Positions 42,190 to 50,788 of a DNA stretch of 64,000 nucleotides are shown here, piece after piece. The notes under the pieces were generated by a model. It saw only the letters and a program-made list of their open reading frames with translations. It had not been told where the DNA came from and searched no databases. Location of the stretch: assembly GCA_963765935.1 (NCBI GenBank), contig CAVXXX010000001.1, positions 1,302,001-1,366,000 of the forward strand, written 5' to 3'. Every line of letters starts with the position of its first letter. The stretch's first letter is position 1. The position numbers were made by a program, and so were the translations under genes. Source of the DNA: JAMXLG01 sp963765935. Lineage in GTDB: Bacteria; Vulcanimicrobiota; Vulcanimicrobiia; Vulcanimicrobiales; Vulcanimicrobiaceae.

Positions 42190-43057
42190 GTCCCTCGTTC
42201 TCGTTCCCACGCCGCTTGGAAATCTTGGCGACATCACACTGCGCGCATTGGAGACCTTGCGCTCCGCGGATCTCGTGGTTGCTGAAGATACGCGCGTGGC
42301 GCGCAAGTTGCTCAATGCTCTTGGCGTGGGATCGAAAGAACTCTGGAGTTACCGCGAGCAAAACGCGGGCGGAGCGACACCCGGAATTCTCGAACGCGCG
42401 TCGTTGCAACTCGTCGCGGTCGTGACCGACGCCGGAATGCCGGGAATTTCCGATCCGGGTGAGGACCTCGTCGCCGCCGCGCGCGAAGCTGGGATTCATG
42501 TAGACGTTTTGCCGGGGCCGAGCGCGGTACTCGGCGCTGCGGTGCTTTCCGGCTTTCCGCTGCGGCGCTTTGCCTTCGAAGGCTTTCCACCGCGCTCGAC
42601 CAACGCGCGGAAGGCCGCATTCGTCAATGCGCTTCGCGTCGGCGCAACGACCGTCTGGTATGAATCTCCGCAACGAATCCTCGATACGTTAGAAGACCTC
42701 GCGTCAATTGCGCCGGATGCTCGCGTCTTTTTGGTGCGCGAGTACACGAAGAAGTTCGAGCAACAAGTCCTCGGGACACCGCGCGACGTTATCGCGCAAA
42801 TCGAGGAGCCCGTGCGCGGCGAAATCACGTTCGTCGTCGGTCCCTATGCGGTGGAAAGCGAGCATCCCGACGCACATGTCGATGACGAGACGATCGATGC
42901 CATGCTCGACCAGGGCCACAGCGTCCGCGATATCGCGAGGGAACTCTCCGCCTGCGGGCAGGGCGACAGACGAGAACTTTACGACCGGGCGAGTAAGCGT
43001 AAGAATGCACGCGGCATGGGCCGTAGAAGCCGTGCCGAAGAGCAACGACCGGAATGA
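42188..43057 (+). CDS. rsmI: 16S rRNA (cytidine-2'-O)-methyltransferase
   Basis: Methylates the 2'-O of C1402 in 16S rRNA using SAM. A 289-residue tetrapyrrole-methylase-fold protein with the hallmarks LVPTPLGNLGDITLRALETL (N-terminal SAM loop), VAEDTRVARKLL, LVAVVTDAGMPGISDPGEDL, VDVLPGPSAVLGAAVLSGFP, FAFEGFPPR, and TTVWYESPQRILDTL, FLVREYTKKFEQ. ATG 42188 begins right at the conserved first strand. Its TGA overlaps metG by four bases (ATGA). The C-terminus ends in a basic tail (SKRKNARGMGRRSR), possibly for RNA binding. Confidence 0.93.
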   Translation: MSLVLVPTPLGNLGDITLRALETLRSADLVVAEDTRVARKLLNALGVGSKELWSYREQNAGGATPGILERASLQLVAVVTDAGMPGISDPGEDLVAAAREAGIHVDVLPGPSAVLGAAVLSGFPLRRFAFEGFPPRSTNARKAAFVNALRVGATTVWYESPQRILDTLEDLASIAPDARVFLVREYTKKFEQQVLGTPRDVIAQIEEPVRGEITFVVGPYAVESEHPDAHVDDETIDAMLDQGHSVRDIARELSACGQGDRRELYDRASKRKNARGMGRRSRAEEQRPE

Positions 43058-44574
43058 AAGCCTTTTACGTCACTACCCCGATCTATTACATCTCGGGGAA
43101 TCCGCACATCGGGCACGCGTACACGACCGTCGTGGCCGACGTTCTCGCGCGCACGGCGCGAACCGCGGGTCCTGCGTTCTTTCTAACCGGCACGGACGAG
43201 CACGGTCAGAAAGTCGCGAACGCGGCGGCCGAGCACGGCAAGACGCCGCAAGAGTGGTGTGACGAGCTCATTCCGCGTTGGAAATCGCTCTTCGCCGCAT
43301 TTCATGTCGAATACGACGACTTCATTCGCACGACGGAGCCGCGCCACGAGAGCAAAGTTCAGCGCGTCTTCGAGCGCCTTCGCGAAAAAGGCGACATCTA
43401 TCTCGGTACGTACGAGGGTTGGTATTGCGTCGCCGACGAGACGTTTTGGCTCGAATCGAAACTTCTCGACGGGCGATGTCCGACGTGCGGCCGCGAAGTA
43501 AACTGGCTGAGCGAACAAGATTGGTTCTTCCGTCTCTCGGCGTATCGCGATCGGTTGATCGAACATTTCCGTTCGCATCCGGAATTTTTGCGGCCGCGCG
43601 CCGTGTACAACGAAATGATGGCGATCCTGGAGGAAGGCCTCGAAGATCTCTCGATCTCGCGCACGAGCATCACGTGGGGCATCCCGATTCCCGATGGCAC
43701 CGGCGTCATCTACGTCTGGTTCGATGCGCTGCTGAACTACATCACCGCTGCCGGATGGTCGCAAGACGAAGCTCGCTTTCACTCCTTGTGGCCCGCGGAC
43801 GTACAATTGATCGGTAAGGAAATCGCGCGTTTCCACACGATCATTTGGCCGGCGATTCTTTGGGCGCTCGGTGAGGAACCGCCGAAGACCGTCTTCGCGC
43901 ATGGCTGGATCACCGTCGATGGTCAGAAGATGGGCAAAAGCCTCGGCAATGCGACCGATCCATTTGCGCTCGTCGATCGGTTCGGCGCCGATTCGCTGCG
44001 CTATTTTCTCTTGCGCGAAGCGCCGTTCGGCAGCGACTTCTCCTATTCCGAAGAGAAGATCATGCAGCGGCACAACAGCGATCTCGGCAACGATCTCGGA
44101 AATCTGCTCAATCGTACGCTCGCGATGGTGAGCAAGTATCACGGTGCAACGATACCGCAACCTGGTCCGAGGAAGATCGAGCTCATCACCCTCGCGAACG
44201 AGTGCCGCCAATCGGTCCGTGATTTCGTCCTGGACCTGCAGTTTCGGGAAGCACTAGAGGCGATTTGGAAGCTTGTCGATGCGCTTAACCGTCGCATCGA
44301 CGACGAAAAGCCGTGGGTTCTCTCTCGCGAGGACCGCCGGACCGAGTTAAACGGCTTGCTTTATGACCTCTGTGAAGGCTTGCGCTGGATAGCCATTCTG
44401 CTCCACCCGTTCATGCCCGAACGAATGGAGGAAATGTGGCGGCAACTCGGTTCGCCGGGTGAGATCGATGCACCGTGGCGTGAGAGCTTGAGCACATGGG
44501 GACAATTGCACGCGGATACGCAAACGCAGCGCGGTGAGCCGCTCTTTCCGCGCATTGAGCTGGCAGGAGTATAA
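43054..44574 (+). CDS. metG: Methionyl-tRNA synthetase
   Basis: Charges tRNA-Met; 506 residues, so it is the short form without the C-terminal EMAP/dimerisation domain. The class I signature appears as TTPIYYISGNPHIGHAYT and the KMSKS loop as DGQKMGKSLGN, a tolerated variant. The zinc-knuckle region has only YCVADE and CPTCG instead of two intact Cys pairs, which suggests reduced or lost zinc binding, as in some bacterial MetRS. The ATG overlaps the rsmI stop by ATGA, and the diguanylate cyclase follows after eight bases. Confidence 0.94.
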   Translation: MKAFYVTTPIYYISGNPHIGHAYTTVVADVLARTARTAGPAFFLTGTDEHGQKVANAAAEHGKTPQEWCDELIPRWKSLFAAFHVEYDDFIRTTEPRHESKVQRVFERLREKGDIYLGTYEGWYCVADETFWLESKLLDGRCPTCGREVNWLSEQDWFFRLSAYRDRLIEHFRSHPEFLRPRAVYNEMMAILEEGLEDLSISRTSITWGIPIPDGTGVIYVWFDALLNYITAAGWSQDEARFHSLWPADVQLIGKEIARFHTIIWPAILWALGEEPPKTVFAHGWITVDGQKMGKSLGNATDPFALVDRFGADSLRYFLLREAPFGSDFSYSEEKIMQRHNSDLGNDLGNLLNRTLAMVSKYHGATIPQPGPRKIELITLANECRQSVRDFVLDLQFREALEAIWKLVDALNRRIDDEKPWVLSREDRRTELNGLLYDLCEGLRWIAILLHPFMPERMEEMWRQLGSPGEIDAPWRESLSTWGQLHADTQTQRGEPLFPRIELAGV

Positions 44575-44582
44575 CCATAGGA

Positions 44583-46268
44583 ATGAACGAACGCGGCAAC
44601 GCGCCGAGCCGGAGCGTTGTTATCGGCGGCGGCGTTATAGCCGTCGCCGGTCTTGCGTTTGCGCTTGCGTTCTATGCTCGGGATTTTCAAGTCGACGATT
44701 GGATCATCACCGCGTGTGGAGCGGCTGCAATCTGTTTCGCGGCGCTCTATGCGCTTCCAATTCGCGGACTTCGCATGCGTCGCAGCGGACTCAACGCACA
44801 AGCGGTCTTCCTTGCGTTGTCGGTTGCCGCGCCGCTGTATGCGCTGGGTGGATACGTCGGTCCGACGGCCGCCGCGCTGGCAACATTCGCCGGCTTTTCC
44901 GTTGCAGCGCTGATTCGACGCACGAATCCGGTAACGGATCTCGAGCGCCATGGCGTGCTGCGCACGCTCGCCGCGCTCGTGCTTATTCCGGCTGCCCCGC
45001 GCTTTGCCGCACTCGGCGCGATACCGCTCATTGAGAGCTCGCTCATTTTTGCCGGATTTCTCTGCGTCCTTTCGGTCGTCTTCGAAGTTTGTATATCGGC
45101 GCCCGCGTCGTCACTTACCTACCACATTTCAATCGGCCGCGTCTTGGAACGAGTCGCCCGCGACCCGCGAACGTGGATTGTCGGCATCGGGAACATCGCC
45201 TGGGCTACGGTCGTTCGCGATCCAATCGTCAGCGGTAACGACTATCTTGCGATCGCGATGTGGCTCCCCGTTGTCCTAACCGCATTGCTGCTACGAACGA
45301 TCGATCAGCAACACGCCGAGCTGCACCGTTTACGTTTGGTTCGCGATGCGGTGCAGGCGATGCTGGGCGAGCGCGATCCGCTGCCGCAAATCAACGCAAT
45401 TCTTGCCACGCTTCGCGTCCCGGCATTCGATGAAACCGTCAGTGTTCTGGCCGCAACCGGCGCACGAACCGACACATGGCGCACGGTCACGACGCTCGGA
45501 CCGCCGCTCAGTTCCGCAGGCGACGAGCTGCGCCGGCGTATTCTCGCGCGCTTGAAGTTCAGCGGATCGGCATTTACGTCTCTTCGCGATGATTACTATA
45601 TCGCGTACGCCTTCGGTGCGCGGCTCAGTGACGGCGAATTGCACGGGGCAATGATCGTACACCGCCGCAACGACCGTCCGCTTTCTGCAGAGCAAGTCAA
45701 CCAATTCACGAACGCGGCGTTCGAGCTTGCACCGCTGCTGCGGGACATGCGAACGATTGCCGCGACACAGAGTGCGGCAACGATCGACGGACTCACCGGA
45801 CTCTTCAATCGTTCGACGACACTCGATCGGCTTCAACACATGCTCGACAGCCTTTCCGTCGCGGGTCACGGTGCGGTGCTCTTGCTCGACATCGATCATT
45901 TCAAGACGATCAACGATCAATTGGGCCATGGCGCCGGCGATAGCTGTCTTCGTAAGATCGGGGAGATCATCAAGAATGCCGTTCGCGGCGGCGATACTGC
46001 GGGGCGCATCGGCGGAGAAGAATTTTTGATCGTCATGCCGGGCGCGACCCGCGACGTAGCCCTCAGCGTAGCAGAACGCCTGCGCTTGGCCGTGGCGCTC
46101 GGAGGAATGAAATACGCAAACGGCGAGCCCGTTACCGCGAGCATCGGCGCAGCCGCAGCGCAGATCGGAGACACGATCGAAATGTTGCTCGCGCGCGCCG
46201 ACCGCGGACTCTACGAAGCCAAACGTCAGGGCCGCAACCGCATCGTTGAAAACGTGGAGAGCGCATGA
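44583..46268 (+). CDS. Membrane-bound diguanylate cyclase (GGDEF)
   Basis: A 561-residue signalling enzyme. The N-terminal 245 residues have about seven hydrophobic helices, then a GAF-like region (about 265-385), and a C-terminal GGDEF domain. The latter has LTGLFNRSTTLDRL, the metal-binding LLLDIDHFKTINDQLGHGAGD and the active-site IGGEEFLIV (GGEEF variant, active in characterised enzymes). No EAL domain is present. It makes cyclic di-GMP from two GTP in response to a membrane or periplasmic signal that cannot be inferred. It is between metG and tatD in a tight operon (ATGA overlap with tatD). Confidence 0.9.
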   Translation: MNERGNAPSRSVVIGGGVIAVAGLAFALAFYARDFQVDDWIITACGAAAICFAALYALPIRGLRMRRSGLNAQAVFLALSVAAPLYALGGYVGPTAAALATFAGFSVAALIRRTNPVTDLERHGVLRTLAALVLIPAAPRFAALGAIPLIESSLIFAGFLCVLSVVFEVCISAPASSLTYHISIGRVLERVARDPRTWIVGIGNIAWATVVRDPIVSGNDYLAIAMWLPVVLTALLLRTIDQQHAELHRLRLVRDAVQAMLGERDPLPQINAILATLRVPAFDETVSVLAATGARTDTWRTVTTLGPPLSSAGDELRRRILARLKFSGSAFTSLRDDYYIAYAFGARLSDGELHGAMIVHRRNDRPLSAEQVNQFTNAAFELAPLLRDMRTIAATQSAATIDGLTGLFNRSTTLDRLQHMLDSLSVAGHGAVLLLDIDHFKTINDQLGHGAGDSCLRKIGEIIKNAVRGGDTAGRIGGEEFLIVMPGATRDVALSVAERLRLAVALGGMKYANGEPVTASIGAAAAQIGDTIEMLLARADRGLYEAKRQGRNRIVENVESA

Positions 46269-47038
46269 TCGACACGCATGCGCACATTCACGGTGAATCG
46301 TTTGACGAAGACCGTGCGGAGACGGTGGCGCGCGCAAGACAAGCGGGCGTTTCAGAGATCGTGACGGTTGGATGTGATTTACCCGATTCAGCGCGCGCGC
46401 TTGAAGTTGCTCGTGAGTATCGCGTCTTCGCATCGGTCGGTATCCATCCGCACGAGGCGAAAGACGCTCCGGCGGATATCGCGGCGGTATTTGAACGTTT
46501 CTTGCAAGACCGGCGCGTCGTCGCCGTCGGCGAAACCGGGCTCGACTACTATTACGATCACAGCCCGCGGGATCAGCAACAGCGCGTGCTGCGCGAGCAG
46601 ATTCGTGTCGCCCAGGCGTTCGGATTTCCGGTAATCTTCCATCATCGCGACGCTTTCGATGATTTCGTTGCGATTTTACGTGAAGAATGGAAGCCCGCGA
46701 TGCGCGGCGTGATTCACTGCTTCACCGGCGATGCCCAGCAAGCGCAAACGTACGTCGGCGAATTCGGTCTCCTGTTGGGCATCGGCGGGGTATTAACGTT
46801 CAATTCAGCTACGAACGTGCGCGATGCAGTGCAAACGGTCGGCATCGAGCCGTTGGTCTTAGAAACCGACTGCCCCTATTTGACGCCCGTTCCGCACCGC
46901 GGCAAACGAAACGAACCGTCGTACATTCCCGTTATCGCGGAAAAAGTTGCCGACGTTCTCGGCATGAGCGTTGAGGCGGTGTCGAAGACCACCGACGATA
47001 ACGCACGCACGCTATTCCAACTCCCCGTCTCCCGCTGA
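46265..47038 (+). CDS. TatD family metal-dependent deoxyribonuclease
   Basis: A 257-residue TIM-barrel hydrolase with all TatD motifs: DTHAHIH (His-x-His), VGIHPHEAKDA, VAVGETGLDYYY, FPVIFHHRDAF, GVIHCFTGDAQQA, LVLETDCPYLTPVPHRGKRN and the C-terminal TTDDNARTLF. These proteins are Mg-dependent 3'-5' exonucleases or DNases in DNA repair; the name is historic and does not imply Tat export. The ATG overlaps the cyclase stop by ATGA. Its 27 terminal bases overlap the convergent phospholipase D-like gene. Confidence 0.93.
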   Translation: MIDTHAHIHGESFDEDRAETVARARQAGVSEIVTVGCDLPDSARALEVAREYRVFASVGIHPHEAKDAPADIAAVFERFLQDRRVVAVGETGLDYYYDHSPRDQQQRVLREQIRVAQAFGFPVIFHHRDAFDDFVAILREEWKPAMRGVIHCFTGDAQQAQTYVGEFGLLLGIGGVLTFNSATNVRDAVQTVGIEPLVLETDCPYLTPVPHRGKRNEPSYIPVIAEKVADVLGMSVEAVSKTTDDNARTLFQLPVSR

Positions 47039-47899
47039 GACGGCCGTGCTCCACCGGGATTCAAACGCAGTGCGCACGTGAGCCGTAATTGCCGGATCGT
47101 CCGTGCGCATGCCCCAATCGAGTTGGTCGGGCCTATTGAATGCCGCGGTGGCGTTGGCAGAGCCGAGCCATCCTCGGCTTTCGCCGACGACGGCGAATTT
47201 TTCATCGGCATCGCAGGTGCCGGCTTGAACGCCGTCAGCGACGAGGCGCGCGAGTGCAGCTTGTTCGTTCGAGTTGTCGCGAATATCGCGTTCCGAAACG
47301 AGAAGCCGCACGTGCGCACCGCGCTTGGCCGCGTCGTCAATTGCGGCATACACGGCGTTGCTCTCGCCGAACGATTCACTTTCAATAATAACGTCGTCAC
47401 CGCAATGCGCTTCTCGAATCAAACGGGCTTCCGATACAAGCGCGTCGCGTTTGCGAACGGCGAAGAACCGGGTCGGCTCATCGCCTTTTCCGCTCGCGGC
47501 GTCGCGCGCCATCTGCGTGTCCGGCGCAAACGTGTCGCGCAGTATCGTATCTGCCCCGTCGTCGGGCCAGTTGCGATCGTCGAGAAAAAGCGTGCGATCG
47601 ATCACGGCGCCCTTAAAATGCAGCATCGCGTCGGGTGCGTCGACGTGCTCGTGGACGAGTTGCGCGTCGGCGCCCGCGCGCGTAAGCGCCTCGATTGCCT
47701 GCGTATTTGCCGCGCTCACGGTCCCGTCATCGTTATAGATGTAGCCTTCGAGGCGAACCTTTACGTGCGCGCCTCGCTTCGCCGCACTCGTCAGCGCATC
47801 GAGCACCGAGCCCGAGGGCAGCGTATAGGCCGTAAGCGAGATATCCCGCGCGAGCTGCATCGCGCTCACGAGCTCAGCGGACGAACTAAGTGAAATCAT
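47012..47899 (-). CDS. Phospholipase D-like protein with one degenerate HKD motif
   Basis: A 295-residue PLD-superfamily protein without membrane helices. The first half has the complete motif HFKGAVIDRTLFLDDRNW (H-x-K-x4-D). In the second half the equivalent position reads DADEKFAVVGESRGWLGSAN, keeping Lys, Gly and SAN but with Asp-Glu in place of His-x. Active PLD enzymes need both histidines or a dimer, so this may work as a homodimer through its first motif, or be a binding protein. ATG 47899 was chosen before the first strand. It is convergent with tatD (27-base overlap) and divergent from the menaquinone methyltransferase. Confidence 0.8.
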   Translation of the reverse strand: MISLSSSAELVSAMQLARDISLTAYTLPSGSVLDALTSAAKRGAHVKVRLEGYIYNDDGTVSAANTQAIEALTRAGADAQLVHEHVDAPDAMLHFKGAVIDRTLFLDDRNWPDDGADTILRDTFAPDTQMARDAASGKGDEPTRFFAVRKRDALVSEARLIREAHCGDDVIIESESFGESNAVYAAIDDAAKRGAHVRLLVSERDIRDNSNEQAALARLVADGVQAGTCDADEKFAVVGESRGWLGSANATAAFNRPDQLDWGMRTDDPAITAHVRTAFESRWSTAVSAGDGELE

Positions 47900-47990
47900 C
47901 GCGCGTACTATCCCGACAAAGGTCGTGAAGAGCAAGGCCGCATCCCTAAGTAGGAGAGGTGCATACCACTCGGAAAGAGCGAAAATCCCT

Positions 47991-48716
47991 ATGGCTATGA
48001 AGCCCGTCTCGTCCCCCGCCGGTGATAAAGGCGCGTTCGTGCGCGATATGTTCGCGCGCATCGCACCGCGTTACGACACCGCAAATCGTGTTCTTACCGG
48101 CGGAATGGACGAGCGCTGGCGCAAGCGCGCGATTGCTTTACTGTCGGCACCGCACGGCGGCCGCGTTCTCGACCTCTGCTGCGGCACGGGCGATGTTGTT
48201 TTTCATTTGCTGCGCACCGACCCGACGCTGCACGTGGACGGCGTCGATTTTTGCGCACCCATGCTCGAACGTGCGCGGGAGCGAGACGGCAAAGAGAGCC
48301 GTGGCGATGCACGGTTTATCGAGGGCGACGTGATGTCGCTTCCGTTTGAAAACGATGCCTTCGACGGTGCGACGATGGGCTTTAGTATGCGAAATGTCGT
48401 AAGCATCGATGAGGTGCTGCGCGAAACGCTGCGCGTGCTGCGTCCAGGAGCGCGTTTCGTGAATCTCGACGTCAGCAAAGCGCCGAACAAATTGTTCAAG
48501 CGGATCTTCGATCTCTATTTCTACCGGATCGTGCCGCTCATCGGCGGGCTCGTCGGCGGATCGAAACAGGCGTACACCTATCTTCCGAACTCGCTGACCC
48601 ATCACCCGAGCGCCGAAGAATTGCGGGAACGTTTTACACGCGCCGGCTTCGCAAACGCGGGGTTCGTGCGCTTGATGGGTGGTTCGATCGCTATTCATTA
48701 CGGGACCAAACGTTGA
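47991..48716 (+). CDS. menG: Demethylmenaquinone methyltransferase (UbiE/MenG)
   Basis: A 241-residue C-methyltransferase that finishes menaquinone (or ubiquinone) synthesis. Hallmarks are VRDMFARIAPRYDTANRVLTGG, RVLDLCCGTGDVVFHL, VDGVDFCAPML, LPFENDAFDGATMGFSMRNV, and the conserved carboxyl block YFYRIVPLIGGLVGGSKQAYTYLPNS. The start ATGGCTATG at 47991 has GGAAAGAG upstream. It overlaps the polyprenyl synthase gene (TGATG), giving a quinone-tail and head-methylation pair. The lineage probably uses menaquinone, since no ubiquinone genes are seen, but the sequence itself does not prove it. Confidence 0.9.
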   Translation: MAMKPVSSPAGDKGAFVRDMFARIAPRYDTANRVLTGGMDERWRKRAIALLSAPHGGRVLDLCCGTGDVVFHLLRTDPTLHVDGVDFCAPMLERARERDGKESRGDARFIEGDVMSLPFENDAFDGATMGFSMRNVVSIDEVLRETLRVLRPGARFVNLDVSKAPNKLFKRIFDLYFYRIVPLIGGLVGGSKQAYTYLPNSLTHHPSAEELRERFTRAGFANAGFVRLMGGSIAIHYGTKR

Positions 48717-49669
48717 TGCACGCAATCGAGAACGACGAACCGAACATGTATGCCCTCGTGGAGTCGTTCTTCCGCTCCACGTTCTCGACCGATAATCCGC
48801 TCATCACCGAGGCGGTAAAACGGATGCTCGCAGCCGGCGGCAAACGCTTGCGACCGCGCCTCACGCTGCTTGGAGCGTCGGCTTGCGGCGCTGATCCGGT
48901 CGAGCATTTGCATCTTGCGGCATACATGGAACTTATCCACGTTGCCACGCTGATTCACGACGACGTCGTCGACAACGCGCAGATGCGCCGCGGCGTCAAC
49001 GCGACGGCAATTGATTACGGCAACAGGATCAGCGTGCTCGCAGGTGACTATCTCTTCGCCTGGATTTTCAAAAACGTCACGGCGAACTATCCGCATCCGG
49101 TCCCGAACATTTTGTCCGCGACGCTCGCCGATATTTGCGACGGCGAGGTGCTGCAACTGCGTGCGCTCGGCGATCTCGATCTCCCGCTCTCTTCGTATGT
49201 CGAGATCGCGCAGAAAAAAACCGCATCGCTCTTTGCGGCGTCGGCTGCGTGCGGCGCGATCATGGGCGGCGGCTCGCCGGAAGAAATCGAAGCGCTGCGC
49301 GCCTTCGGCGATGCCTACGGCATCGCGTTTCAAATGAATGACGATCTGCTCGACATGACGGCCGACGAACGCTCGCTCGGGAAGCCCGTCGGCAACGACC
49401 TGACGGAACGAAAGATGACAATTCCGTTAGTTATGGCCTTGCAACGCGGAAATGGTCATTTTCGAGCCGATGTCGCTCGTTTATACTCTGGTAGCAGCCA
49501 CGACGGAATTCCGCACGTCATCGCCGGAATCGCCGACGAGGGCGGTCTCGACGGAACACGTCGGGAGATCGCGACGTTCGTTGCGCGTGCAAAAACGTCG
49601 CTGGAGCCTTTGCGTGCAACCCCGGCGAAAGAAGAACTCGTAAAACTGGCCGACACGCTCGCCGGTTAG
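48716..49669 (+). CDS. Polyprenyl diphosphate synthase (trans-prenyltransferase)
   Basis: A 317-residue all-helical enzyme that condenses isopentenyl diphosphate onto allylic substrates to build the quinone side chain. The first Asp motif is LIHDDVVDNAQMRRG (DDxxD), the second QMNDDLLDM, with GGKRLRPRLTLL and LAGDYLFAWIF before them. A long-chain (hepta- to octaprenyl) product is inferred from neighbouring menG; medium-chain synthases look alike. ATG 48716 overlaps the menG TGA by one base; a TTG three bases upstream is also open. A tat operon follows after 19 bases. Confidence 0.9.
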   Translation: MHAIENDEPNMYALVESFFRSTFSTDNPLITEAVKRMLAAGGKRLRPRLTLLGASACGADPVEHLHLAAYMELIHVATLIHDDVVDNAQMRRGVNATAIDYGNRISVLAGDYLFAWIFKNVTANYPHPVPNILSATLADICDGEVLQLRALGDLDLPLSSYVEIAQKKTASLFAASAACGAIMGGGSPEEIEALRAFGDAYGIAFQMNDDLLDMTADERSLGKPVGNDLTERKMTIPLVMALQRGNGHFRADVARLYSGSSHDGIPHVIAGIADEGGLDGTRREIATFVARAKTSLEPLRATPAKEELVKLADTLAG

Positions 49670-49688
49670 TTTTCAGAAGGAGATCAGA

Positions 49689-49988
49689 ATGATTCACCCC
49701 GTGCTGGCCTTCATCGACGCGCCGATTATTATCGGGATCGTCGCCGTGGCCGCCCTGCTTTTCGGCGCCGACAAGCTCCCGAAGCTTGCGCGCAGTGCAG
49801 GTCAAGCGAAAAAAGAGTTCATGATGGGACAGATCGAGGCCGACGAAGCCACGAACCGCGCCCGTGAAGAAATGCGGGCGCGCTCGGCGACGCAGAACTC
49901 TGACGTCATGGACAACGTCGAAGTCGGCAACGCCGCCGGCGAACCGGTTCCACCGCCCAATCCGGGTCACGGGACGCAGAGCACGTAG
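49689..49988 (+). CDS. tatA: Twin-arginine translocase subunit TatA/TatE
   Basis: A 99-residue protein with an N-terminal membrane helix (AFIDAPIIIGIVAVAALLFGA), the conserved FG-x2-KLP hinge (LLFGADKLPKLARS) and an amphipathic helix (ARSAGQAKKEFMMGQIEAD), then an unstructured tail. This is the pore-forming component of the Sec-independent export pathway for folded proteins. ATG 49689 has AGAAGGAGAT upstream. TatC follows 14 bases on. A Rieske protein with a twin-arginine signal is encoded about 5 kb downstream. Confidence 0.9.
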   Translation: MIHPVLAFIDAPIIIGIVAVAALLFGADKLPKLARSAGQAKKEFMMGQIEADEATNRAREEMRARSATQNSDVMDNVEVGNAAGEPVPPPNPGHGTQST

Positions 49989-50002
49989 AGGAATCTGCGT
50001 TA

Positions 50003-50788
50003 GTGGCACTGCGGCTTGATCCGCACAGCGGGTCAAACGCCACGGGTTCGGCGGAAGCCGAACCTAGCTGGGATCAGAAGGAGATGCCGTTCACGGAGCA
50101 CCTGCGGGAGCTCCGTACGCGTTTGTTGATCTCGATTGGAACCGTCGGCGCAATTGCCGTCTTGTTGTTCTGGCCCTCGAAGTTCGCGATCCAATGGATG
50201 CAAGCGGCGTATCTGCACGGAATGCGGCTCAACGCGTTCGGGCTCGCCGACGTGCTCTTCATCGAACTGAAATTCTCGGTGATCGGCGGAATCATCATCG
50301 GCTTGCCGATGCTGTTCTTTCAGGCTTGGATGTTCGTCGTGCCGGCGATTCATCCGCGCACGCGGCGAATGGTCTACTCGTTCATCGTGCCGTCGCTAGT
50401 GCTTGCGCTTCTCGGCTTAGCGTTTGCGCACTTCATCGTCATTCCACGCGTGGTGAACGCGCTGATCGGGATGACGACGGAAATCGCGACGCCGACATTC
50501 GGTGTCGGGCAGACGCTCGGATTCATTCTGATTCTCTTCGGCCTTTTCGCCCTGATCTTCCAACTACCGATCGTGCTGGTGGGGCTGGCGCGTTTAGGAA
50601 TCGTTAATGCCCGTTGGTTATCAAAGTACCGGCGGCATGCGCTTTTCGCGATGGTCGTGGCCGGCGGCATCGCGGCACCTGACGGAAATCCGATTACGAT
50701 GGCGCTCCTCGCGCTCCCGATGTACGTACTCTACGAAATCTCGATCTGGATCATTCTGCTCTTCGAACGCTCGTGGCAACAAAAGTAA
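50003..50788 (+). CDS. tatC: Twin-arginine translocase subunit TatC
   Basis: A 261-residue receptor subunit with six transmembrane segments. The signal-binding N-terminus is MPFTEHLRELRTRLLISIG, and conserved Pro/Phe positions and LGLAFAHFIVIP follow. A GTG start at 50003 with GAGGAA upstream is used; about 30 unstructured residues precede the first conserved block. The 3' end overlaps resB by 16 bases. No TatB is present nearby, so a minimal TatAC system or a distant tatB is possible. Confidence 0.92.
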   Translation: MALRLDPHSGSNATGSAEAEPSWDQKEMPFTEHLRELRTRLLISIGTVGAIAVLLFWPSKFAIQWMQAAYLHGMRLNAFGLADVLFIELKFSVIGGIIIGLPMLFFQAWMFVVPAIHPRTRRMVYSFIVPSLVLALLGLAFAHFIVIPRVVNALIGMTTEIATPTFGVGQTLGFILILFGLFALIFQLPIVLVGLARLGIVNARWLSKYRRHALFAMVVAGGIAAPDGNPITMALLALPMYVLYEISIWIILLFERSWQQK

